From Ancylobacter sp. Lp-2 (GTDB taxonomy: Bacteria; Pseudomonadota; Alphaproteobacteria; Rhizobiales; Xanthobacteraceae): a DNA stretch of 64,000 nt. Position 1 is the stretch's first letter. Every line of letters begins with the position of its first letter. Below the pieces are notes generated by a model, which was not told where the DNA came from, ran no database searches, and saw only the letters and a program-made list of their open reading frames with translations. The translations under genes were made by a program, and so were the position numbers. Positions 57,829 through 64,000 of the stretch are shown here, piece by piece. Where the stretch lies: NCBI RefSeq assembly GCF_020523795.1, contig NZ_JAJALI010000010.1, positions 114,078-178,077 on the forward strand, given 5' to 3'.

Positions 57829-57878
57829 TGGTTGCGGGGGCAGGATTTGAACCTGCGGCCTTCAGGTTATGAGCCTGA
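57829..57878 (-). other. attachment site: 3' half of initiator tRNA-fMet (CAT), including CCA end
   Basis: Read on the minus strand, this is the anticodon arm TCAGGCTCATAACCTGA, the variable region, a T-arm GCAGGTTCAAATCCTGC, the acceptor end CCCCCGCAA and encoded CCA, all matching the 3' half of initiator tRNA-fMet. Bases beyond 57878 no longer fit. The 5' half is absent here. A tyrosine integrase begins 175 nt away, so this is the att repeat left by integration. Confidence 0.88.
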
Positions 57879-58053
57879 TAATTTTCATTTTCCGCAATTT
57901 CCAGATATTTCCGCGCATGTCAACAAACCATTGAAAAATAGTGATTTATCCGCGATGATGATTTCTGTCGTTTCCCCGCATTTCCATCCGCGGTGGCGAC
58001 TCAGTGGCGACACGAAAGCAGTCAGGTTGTCGCCCAACACGTGCGGGGGTTGC

Positions 58054-59346
58054 GTGCCGGTCATCAAAATAAGCCGCACGACAGTGGCTGCCCTGCAGCC
58101 AGCGGAGAAGCCATACATAGCTTTCGACGCGACCTTGAAGGGGTTCGGCGTCAGAGTCATGCCGACGGGGGCGATGAGCTACATCGTCGAGTACCGGCCC
58201 GGCTCTGGCGGGCGCAGCGTGGCGAAGCGGCGCGTGACCGTCGGGCAGGTAGGTCCGGCCATGTCGCCTGAGGATGCTCGGAAGGCGGCGCGCGATCTGC
58301 TGGCAGGCGTTCTGCGTGGAGAGGATCCCGCCGCGGGGCGGACCAAGGAGCGGGCGATGCCTAGCTTCGCCGTGTTCGCCGACACGGTGTTGACCGAAGC
58401 CGAAGCGATTGCCGAGGCACAGCCTGATGAGGCTCACCTGCGGCCCGGCACCTTGCGTAACTACCGGTCCCTGATGCGCCAGCATCTCGGAGTGGCGATC
58501 GGTTCTATGAAGCTCGACGCCATCACTCAGGCCGACGTCGCGAAGCTTCACCGAAAGGTCGGAAAGGAAATGCCGGTGACGGCCAACCGGTGCCTTGAGT
58601 TGATCGGCTCCATTTTCAAGGAGGCTGGTCGGCAGGGGCTGGTCACCATCGGGCACAACCCCGCGAAGGGGATTCCGGCATTCAAGGAACATAACGCAGA
58701 GCGTTTCCTCTCGGATGATGAACTGGGTCGCCTCGGTGATGCGCTTCGTGTCGCGGAGGATGAGGGGATTCCTTGGGATCTCGACCCAGCGTCGACGTCC
58801 AAGCATGTGCCGAAAGTGCAGAAAACAAGGGTCGATCCCGACGCGGCCAACGTCATCCGGCTCCTGATCTTCACCGGCGCTCGCCTCCGCGAAATTCTCC
58901 ATGCCCAATGGGAGAATGTCGACCTACAGCGCGGGTTCATCACTTCAATGTCGAAGACGGGGAGGAGGCACATATTCCTGCCACCTGCCGCCGTCGAGAT
59001 ATTAGCCGGCATGCCGCGCCGCGATGCCTATGTCTTCCCCGGCACGAACAGCACTGCGGAGGCGCCGTGCCCGCGTGCAGATATCAATCGCCCCTGGCGC
59101 GCTGTGCGTAAATTCGCTGGACTTGAAGATATTCGGCTGCACGACCTCAGGCACAGCTACGCAGCTACCGCGGCGGGCAACGGGGCCAGCTTGCACATGA
59201 TTGGAAAGCTGCTCGGCCACGCGTCGCCGAAGACGACTGCTAGGTACGCGCATCTTGCGCACGATCCGATGCGCGACGTCGCCGAGAGGGCAGCGGGGAA
59301 GATCGCAGCGGCGATGGGGGCGGCAACAAGCGGCAACGAAAAATAA
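58054..59346 (+). CDS. Tyrosine-type site-specific integrase
   Basis: The 430-aa integrase of the P4-like/IntDOT class begins VIKISRTTVAALQPAEKPY, followed by FDATLKGFGVRVMPTG (DUF4102-type arm-binding domain), a SAM-like core-binding domain, and a catalytic domain with R277 (TGARLREIL), H363-x-x-R366 (HDLRHSYA), H389 (LLGHAS) and Y398 (TTARYAHL). GTG 58054 with GGGGG upstream gives the family N-terminus. The frame stays open back to 57832, but that part is antisense tRNA. It catalyses recombination at the adjacent tRNA-fMet site. Confidence 0.93.
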   Translation: MPVIKISRTTVAALQPAEKPYIAFDATLKGFGVRVMPTGAMSYIVEYRPGSGGRSVAKRRVTVGQVGPAMSPEDARKAARDLLAGVLRGEDPAAGRTKERAMPSFAVFADTVLTEAEAIAEAQPDEAHLRPGTLRNYRSLMRQHLGVAIGSMKLDAITQADVAKLHRKVGKEMPVTANRCLELIGSIFKEAGRQGLVTIGHNPAKGIPAFKEHNAERFLSDDELGRLGDALRVAEDEGIPWDLDPASTSKHVPKVQKTRVDPDAANVIRLLIFTGARLREILHAQWENVDLQRGFITSMSKTGRRHIFLPPAAVEILAGMPRRDAYVFPGTNSTAEAPCPRADINRPWRAVRKFAGLEDIRLHDLRHSYAATAAGNGASLHMIGKLLGHASPKTTARYAHLAHDPMRDVAERAAGKIAAAMGAATSGNEK

Positions 59347-59429
59347 TTCGGGGAAGCGCTAGCGCGCGTACCTCGTTTTCCCTAGTTCTCTATGCGTCGG
59401 TTTTCGGCGCTCGATCAGGGAGTGCCGAG

Positions 59430-59636
59430 ATGTTGAAGGTGAAAGACGCCGCTGCCCGATTGGGGCTTTCGATTTCGACGTTGAACAAATGGCGCTGCTT
59501 CGGCGCCGGGCCGACATTCCACAAATTTGGCAGTGCCGTTTTCTACGCGCCCGAAGACCTCGACCGGTGGGCGGCCGAGCATCGCCGCACGTCGACGTGG
59601 GCCGGCAACGACAACAGCCCAAAGGCGGCGGCGTGA
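59430..59636 (+). CDS. AlpA/MerR-type small DNA-binding protein (excisionase-like)
   Basis: The 68-aa protein has one helix-turn-helix, VKDAAARLGLSISTLNKWR, with the winged AVFYAPEDLDRWAAEHRR following, as in AlpA and excisionase-like regulators. GGGAG lies 7 nt before ATG 59430. In related elements such proteins control integrase activity or expression. The next gene starts 2 nt downstream of its stop. Confidence 0.8.
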   Translation: MLKVKDAAARLGLSISTLNKWRCFGAGPTFHKFGSAVFYAPEDLDRWAAEHRRTSTWAGNDNSPKAAA

Positions 59637-59637
59637 C

Positions 59638-60696
59638 ATGACGGCCCTCGTCCCCCTCGACACCCTCGGCGCCGAGATCAAAGCTCGGCTTGAGGCCGGC
59701 GACAAGGCTATCGGGAAGGCAGAGGATCACTATCTCGCCGCCGGCCTCCGCTTGGTCGAGGCGCGCCAGCGTGTCGAGGCCGAGGGCGGTGCTTTTCGCG
59801 AATTCCTAGCCGCTCACGGCATAGGGAAGTCGCGCGCCTATGAGGTGATGGCCGTTGCCGAGGGCAAGAAGACCTTCGCCGGCATCCGGGCGAAGACCGC
59901 TGAGCGCGTCGCGCGTCACGCTGAACGGAGTCGGGAGGCACTGTCCGTTACTAGCGGACATTCCGTCGAGGCCGAGGCGCCGGTGTTGGTTGAAGATGAC
60001 GAACTCGGGCCGCTGCGGAAGGAGGTGGAAAGGCTAAAGAAGGAGTTGGAGCGGACAAAAGCAAAGCTGGAAGAGGCCACCGGCCAGGTGCTGGCAATGA
60101 AGGCAGAAGCCAGCGTTGCTGTGCGTCAAAGGAACGACGCGCAAGCCAAGCTGATGTATGCGAACGCCGACAAAGACCGCCTCGCCACGGAGCTATCCGA
60201 AGCCAGAGAGGAAATTGAGAGACTGAAGACGGCCAGCCAGCTGGCGAGGGATGCCGGCATAGAGAGAATGGAGGAAATGCTCCGACATCAATATCTTAGT
60301 GCAGCACTCGATTTCGAGGGGGTTATCGGAGACCCTGATGATGTCGACCCACTCACTGCCCGCGTCGTCGATGCGTTCCTGGAAGAAGGCATCACGGCCG
60401 TCGGCATGATGTGGATACTGAGCTACGCCGGCTTCTCGAGGTGTAACGACTTCCTGAGCGCGGCCTGCAACGATCGGGAAGTTCGACAAGCCAAGTGGGT
60501 GGCACATGCGGACGATATCCGCCAACGACTGACACCTCGGGCAACACGCGGATCTCAATCGCCCTCAATCGCCATTGACGCATCGACCAAGAACGCCCCA
60601 GCCCCCTCCATAGTGCCCACCCCGTCCGACGGCGATGAGCCTTTCGAAGTGCTGCCGCACTTCCGCAAGGACTTCCCGCCGCGCCCTACAGCGTAG
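59638..60696 (+). CDS. Element-encoded coiled-coil protein, 352 aa
   Basis: Residues 1-90 resemble the start of DUF3102-like phage proteins (AGLRLVEARQRVEAEGGAFREFL, shown in part as LVEARQRVEAEGG). A long coiled coil spans about 120-205 (LRKEVERLKKELERTKAKLEE), and the C-terminal part is proline-rich. No enzymatic motif is visible. It starts 2 nt after the AlpA-like stop. It might be a DNA-binding or replication accessory protein, by position only. Confidence 0.65.
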   Translation: MTALVPLDTLGAEIKARLEAGDKAIGKAEDHYLAAGLRLVEARQRVEAEGGAFREFLAAHGIGKSRAYEVMAVAEGKKTFAGIRAKTAERVARHAERSREALSVTSGHSVEAEAPVLVEDDELGPLRKEVERLKKELERTKAKLEEATGQVLAMKAEASVAVRQRNDAQAKLMYANADKDRLATELSEAREEIERLKTASQLARDAGIERMEEMLRHQYLSAALDFEGVIGDPDDVDPLTARVVDAFLEEGITAVGMMWILSYAGFSRCNDFLSAACNDREVRQAKWVAHADDIRQRLTPRATRGSQSPSIAIDASTKNAPAPSIVPTPSDGDEPFEVLPHFRKDFPPRPTA

Positions 60697-60776
60697 CTCG
60701 CCCGCGCCGCCTAACACCTGCTCAAGCAGCCGCCCGCCAGTGCGGGCCGATCCACCTCCTGTTGGAGGCTTCCAGC

Positions 60777-61025
60777 TTGAAGATTCTTTCCATCCGCCCG
60801 GCACCGCCGGGATCGGGAACGCTCGCCCATGCCGATATCGATGTCGGAGGGCTTAGAATATTCGACGTCGTCATTCGGCGGGCCGCGGACGGTAGCCTTC
60901 GCGCCTTCCCTTCCGAGCGCGGGCGCAAGGCGACCGTGAGCTTCGGAATCGAATTCGCCCAGTCCATTACTCGCGCCGCGGAACCGGCGATCGGAGGCAG
61001 TAGCCGTGACGCAGCCGCAGCGTAA
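60777..61025 (+). CDS. Small SpoVG-like protein, 82 aa
   Basis: The protein (KILSIRPAPPGSGTLAHADI, then LRIFDVVIRRAADGSLRAFPSERG) resembles the strand pattern of SpoVG-like small proteins frequent in phage and plasmid replication regions. TTG 60777 has GGAGG 7 nt upstream; TTG 60762 is less likely. Its 3' end overlaps the primase-like gene by 20 nt. Confidence 0.55.
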   Translation: MKILSIRPAPPGSGTLAHADIDVGGLRIFDVVIRRAADGSLRAFPSERGRKATVSFGIEFAQSITRAAEPAIGGSSRDAAAA

Positions 61026-61944
61026 TTCCTATCGCGCCACCAACGACGCCGCCCTAGCTGATCTTGCCGCCTGGGTGCCCGGCCTCGGCCTTCCCCGCCT
61101 GAAGCGCACGCAGTCCGGTTACAGTGCCGTCGCGGGTTTCCGCCCATCTCGCCGTGCGGGCCTGCCTGAGGCGAAGCGTCCGCGTGCGCTGTCTTTCAGC
61201 AACCGCGGCATCCGAGACCACGCCGAGGGGCAGGTATACAGCCCCATAGACATAGTCGCCGCCTGCCTGGGCATTGCCCCACGGGCTGCGAAGGACTGGC
61301 TTTCCGATGCCCTGGGCGGCACCGTGGCGGCGCCCTTCGCCCCGGCACAGCCAGCGACGCTGCCCCTTGTCCGCTCGCCTCGATCGATGAGCGAGGCCGT
61401 ACTGCGCCGCTGGGCGCAATGCATCCCCATCACCGGGACATTGGTAGAGGCATATCTGGCGAGCCGGGGGCTCGCTTACGAAGGCGACGCTCTCCGCTAC
61501 TGGCAGCGCGATCATGCGATGGCCGCGCTGGTGACGGACCCGGCGACGGGCGACGCCCATACGATTCAGTTCACCTACCTGGACGAGCAGGCTCGCAAGA
61601 TCGGCCGGCTTTTCATGAAGGGCTACCCGTCCACCGGCGTGGTGAGACTTTCGTCGGACGACACCGTCACGAGCGGCCTCGCCATTGCCGAAGGCATCGA
61701 GACCGCCCTGGCGACGCCGTTCCGCCCGATCTTGGCCTGTCTTGTGGCGAACAACCTCGCAGCTTTCCCGGTGCTCGGCGGCATCGAGGCCCTGACGATC
61801 TTCGCCGACAACGACGCGAGCGGCACAGGCGAGCGAGCGGCATTGACCTGTGCCGAGCGATGGCATGCGGCAGGAGTGGAGGTGACAGTTCGCATGATGG
61901 ATGCGGTGGGCGTTGACTACGCCGATCTGGTGGAGGCGGCGTGA
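61006..61944 (+). CDS. Toprim-domain primase-like protein
   Basis: The 312-aa protein lacks a clear CHC2 zinc finger. Its C-terminal Toprim region shows LAIAEGIETALAT (acidic glutamate motif) and LTIFADNDASGTGERAA (DxD-type metal motif). The middle part, GRLFMKGYPSTGVVRL, matches DUF7146/Toprim_3 proteins of plasmids and phages. GTG 61006 has GGAGG 8 nt upstream. It likely primes or processes DNA in element replication together with the next ATPase. Confidence 0.8.
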   Translation: MTQPQRNSYRATNDAALADLAAWVPGLGLPRLKRTQSGYSAVAGFRPSRRAGLPEAKRPRALSFSNRGIRDHAEGQVYSPIDIVAACLGIAPRAAKDWLSDALGGTVAAPFAPAQPATLPLVRSPRSMSEAVLRRWAQCIPITGTLVEAYLASRGLAYEGDALRYWQRDHAMAALVTDPATGDAHTIQFTYLDEQARKIGRLFMKGYPSTGVVRLSSDDTVTSGLAIAEGIETALATPFRPILACLVANNLAAFPVLGGIEALTIFADNDASGTGERAALTCAERWHAAGVEVTVRMMDAVGVDYADLVEAA

Positions 61945-63086
61945 TGGTGGCTCTCGGCGAAAAGGTCATTCAGTTCCGCCCTGGCGAACCGTTCCGCAAA
62001 CCCGATCCTGAGCCGCAGGGCGAGCCTGCGGGCATCCGCCTCCTGTCCTTCGAAGAATACAAGTCCAAGCAGTTCGGCACGGCCGATGCGATGATCAAGG
62101 GACTGGTGCGCACCGGCACGCTTATAGCCGTCGGGGGGCGCCCCGGCGCCGGCAAGACCGCGCTCATGGTCGCCATCGCCGATGCCCTCGATAAGGGCGA
62201 GCCGTTCCTCGGACGAGAGACCAAGGAGACCACCGTGGCCTATATCGCGGCCGAGGACGGCGGCGACGTTGCGAACCGCCTTGAGGCAATCGGCAATACC
62301 TCCATCAAGATCGTCGACTCACCGGATGGGTTCCCACTGACCAAGCCAAAGCAGGCCGCTGCGATCGCCCGTGAGGTGGTGCGGCAAGCAAAGGCGCTGG
62401 ACCCTGATCGCCATGTGCTGCTGGTCGTCGATACCCTGCGTGCCGCGCTCGGTGGGCAGTCGGTCCTGGACGACAAGTACACATCGCCTGCCCTGAATGC
62501 GCTGCGTGAGATAGCCGAGGCCGAGGGCGTTGTGATCGCGGTGCTGAACCATACGAACCGAGAAAACAACAAGGCCACGAAGGGCGAGACCCTCGAGGCG
62601 GTAACGGCACTTGAGCTCGTGCTGCTGGATGGTGAAGGCGATTGGCACACTGTGTACGTCGGTAAAAACCGAAGCGGGCCAAGTCATCGCAACATCGGTA
62701 AGGTTCGATACACGTCAGTCCAGATCGGCGACGTGACCGCGGCCATTATCGAGGAAATGGTCGCCGACGAGACTGCCGCGGACGCTCCCAAGGAGCGTGG
62801 CCCGTCCGACAACGCGAAGATGGTCCGGGAAATCATCGCAACCGCGCTGCTCGATTCAAGGGACTTCATCCGGCCCTACGGCAGTGATGGGCCACAGGTG
62901 AAGGCCGCGGAGATCTCAGACATTCGCGCGAAGTTCTATGCTCGGCGGGAGGGGAAGCCGGATTCGAAGCTGAAGGCCTTCACTCGTGCTCTGAACTATT
63001 GGACCGAGAAGGGCTGGTTGGTTCGCGGCGATTTCGGTGTGGAGGGTGCTGTCTGGCTGTCCGGCAGGGAAGTGTCCGGCGCCTGA
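61944..63086 (+). CDS. RepA-like AAA-family ATPase/helicase
   Basis: The 380-aa protein has a RecA-fold ATPase core: Walker A GGRPGAGKTALM (K71), Walker B LLVVDTLRAALGG, and IAVLNHTNRENNKATKGE. A C-terminal winged-helix-like region follows (about residues 285-375). It belongs to the RepA/AAA_25 group of plasmid and phage replicative helicases. ATG 61944 overlaps the preceding stop. It is directly followed by an inverted-repeat block that could be an origin. Confidence 0.85.
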   Translation: MVALGEKVIQFRPGEPFRKPDPEPQGEPAGIRLLSFEEYKSKQFGTADAMIKGLVRTGTLIAVGGRPGAGKTALMVAIADALDKGEPFLGRETKETTVAYIAAEDGGDVANRLEAIGNTSIKIVDSPDGFPLTKPKQAAAIAREVVRQAKALDPDRHVLLVVDTLRAALGGQSVLDDKYTSPALNALREIAEAEGVVIAVLNHTNRENNKATKGETLEAVTALELVLLDGEGDWHTVYVGKNRSGPSHRNIGKVRYTSVQIGDVTAAIIEEMVADETAADAPKERGPSDNAKMVREIIATALLDSRDFIRPYGSDGPQVKAAEISDIRAKFYARREGKPDSKLKAFTRALNYWTEKGWLVRGDFGVEGAVWLSGREVSGA

Positions 63087-63094
63087 GGCGGACA

Positions 63095-63196
63095 GCCGGA
63101 CGGACAGGACCCCAACCTAACAACTGTCCGTCCTGTCCGGTATAGAGCAGCCGGACGGACAGGACGCGGATATAGGGTTTTGTCCGTCCTGTCCGG
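63095..63196. repeat. Tandem inverted repeats built on GGACAGGAC / GTCCTGTCC
   Basis: A unit of about 56 bp occurs twice. Each unit holds GCCGGACGGACAGGAC, then GTCCGTCCTGTCCGG. The pairable arms are 63102-63110 with 63130-63138, and 63157-63165 with 63186-63194. It lies directly after the RepA-like gene and could be an iteron-type origin or a double terminator. Confidence 0.75.
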
Positions 63197-63270
63197 CTCA
63201 CCCCCGCCCTTCGCGCGATCTCGCGATCACTCCACCGCGCCCACTCCCCATCCTGCAACAAGGTCAGGAC
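63187..63270 (-). pseudogene. Fragment of a ParB-like/phage DNA-binding gene
   Basis: The minus strand reads RRAVLTLLQDGEWARWSDRE then IARRAGVSR, matching the DGEWARWSDREIARRxGVS helix-turn-helix of ParB-like phage proteins. It is cut on one side by the stop of the neighbouring membrane-protein gene and on the other passes into the inverted repeats. No complete gene remains. Confidence 0.55.
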
Positions 63271-63279
63271 GGCGCGGCG

Positions 63280-63831
63280 CTAACCGAGAACGATGCGTAC
63301 GTAATTCCAGAATAAGATGATGGCGGCAATAATGCCGGTGGATGTGGAGACCGTCAGTGAAGTAACCCAGATGGGGTATTCGCTGATCTGCGTCAGGCGC
63401 TGAGCAAAGGTGAGCTTGTCCTTAATTTCCAGATAATCAGCTGGCGGCGCGGTGGAGCGTACCAGCCTGTAGATGTGGCGCATCGCGATGGCAGAGGCCG
63501 CCATCTTGTAGACCTCGAAGACCACAAAAGCGACAAGTGAAGTCCCGAGGAACAATGCAATCCATGCATTCCTGTGGCGGGAAAGATCGCCTTGAATAAC
63601 CGTCCATAGCGCGAAACACCCGGCATATCCGGCCAGAGTGATGACATTCATGTAGCCCGTTGCTTTTTCAAACGGTGCCGCATGGAGCGAAACGATAATG
63701 TCTTGATGCGCCCGCTTTTGCGCATCAAGGTCGCCCAGCTTGTCGGTAAGCTGACGAACCCTTTCGCCATTCTTTATAGCCGCTATATCATGCTCAATAG
63801 ATTCCAGTCGCTTAAGAATCTCTTCGTTCAT
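63280..63831 (-). CDS. Element-encoded membrane protein with N-terminal coiled coil, 183 aa
   Basis: The N-terminus (EILKRLESIEHDIAAIKNGE and further charged heptads to about residue 50) is a coiled coil. Three hydrophobic segments lie at about 60-78, 88-110 and 155-180 and end at the C-terminus. No family is recognised. GC content is clearly below the chromosome average. ATG 63831 is chosen because upstream residues look unlike protein; its ribosome site is weak. Nothing is recognised from 63832 to the window end. Confidence 0.65.
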   Translation of the reverse strand: MNEEILKRLESIEHDIAAIKNGERVRQLTDKLGDLDAQKRAHQDIIVSLHAAPFEKATGYMNVITLAGYAGCFALWTVIQGDLSRHRNAWIALFLGTSLVAFVVFEVYKMAASAIAMRHIYRLVRSTAPPADYLEIKDKLTFAQRLTQISEYPIWVTSLTVSTSTGIIAAIILFWNYVRIVLG

Positions 63832-64000
63832 GTAAACACCAGCGTCCAACTCGAGGGTGAGTCTTGCCGGTCTCAGCATACAGCGTGACGCGGCTGGGCC
63901 TGAAGCCGAGCGGCGCATAACCAGACATCCTCGACGCTCTGTTTCCGGCGCGGCGCCACGATGCGGCATAGCGCTCGGACAGTTGGGACAGTCGGCGGGA

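Larger units (their letters stand above)
57829..64000. mobile_element. Integrated element at tRNA-fMet (left end; right end outside window)
   Basis: A partial tRNA duplication, tyrosine integrase, AlpA-like protein and a replication-type gene block (Toprim, RepA-like ATPase) follow in order. GC content is lower than in the host region, markedly so at 63280-63860. No capsid, conjugation or resistance gene is in view, so it could be a phage satellite, prophage remnant or integrative plasmid. The intact tRNA should sit at its other end. Confidence 0.85.

Noticed and set aside
57832..58053. N-terminal extension of the integrase (start at 57832) and the frame ending LVAGAGFEPAAFRL at 57348-57872
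   Set aside because: Both read through the tRNA-fMet fragment. Peptides of this kind are a well-known artefact of translating tRNA genes in antisense.
63095..63196. CRISPR array
   Set aside because: There are only two units, with internal inverted repeats, no spacer pattern and no cas genes.

Overview
The window is a GC-rich alphaproteobacterial chromosome segment. Gene content and style (SahR-controlled metF/metH, OpgC, BMP-type purine uptake, a membrane gluconate dehydrogenase-type complex, short GC-rich palindromic repeats near CCCTCTCCCC/GGGGAGAGGG, CCA-ended tRNA) suggest Hyphomicrobiales, perhaps Xanthobacteraceae such as Ancylobacter or Starkeya. The family placement is inference; no rRNA or other taxonomic marker is present.

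Layout. 1-6750: partial prmB, an O-methyltransferase, a VOC protein, then a minus-strand run of a DUF308 membrane protein, OpgC and two SGNH-type proteins, and a MOSC protein. 6800-8780: an L,D-transpeptidase with internal repeats and trmO. 8850-15780: a methionine-cycle operon, with sahR (ArsR fused to a methyltransferase domain) behind a perfect palindrome, metF, a DUF559 gene flanked by palindromic repeats, and metH split into two genes. 15780-26240: amidase, then pdxY, phzF-like and NUDIX genes, then a BMP/ABC uptake operon ending in a cytosine-deaminase-like amidohydrolase. 26330-32200: a GGDEF/EAL protein, two metallo-beta-lactamase-fold proteins, lepA and a YegP-like protein.

32590-39340 is the most system-like block: an operator-like palindrome, an ABC importer (ATPase, binding protein, two permeases), a LacI regulator, an inositol-monophosphatase-family enzyme and a GpdQ/CpdA-like phosphodiesterase, all co-directional and tightly spaced. 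It may import and degrade a phosphodiester. 39480-57500 is a mosaic of regulators with single enzymes or transporters (LysR/SDR, DedA, LLM monooxygenases, AraC, TetR, CDF, MFS), a decayed IS5-type transposase end, and a three-gene GMC dehydrogenase complex (small Tat subunit, flavoprotein, triheme cytochrome c).

At 57829 the 3' half of an initiator tRNA (tRNA-fMet), with its terminator, abuts a tyrosine integrase. From there to the right edge is a lower-GC integrated element: integrase, AlpA-like protein, coiled-coil protein, SpoVG-like protein, Toprim primase-like protein, RepA-like ATPase, a block of tandem inverted repeats, a truncated DNA-binding gene and a small membrane protein. The other end of the element lies outside the window.
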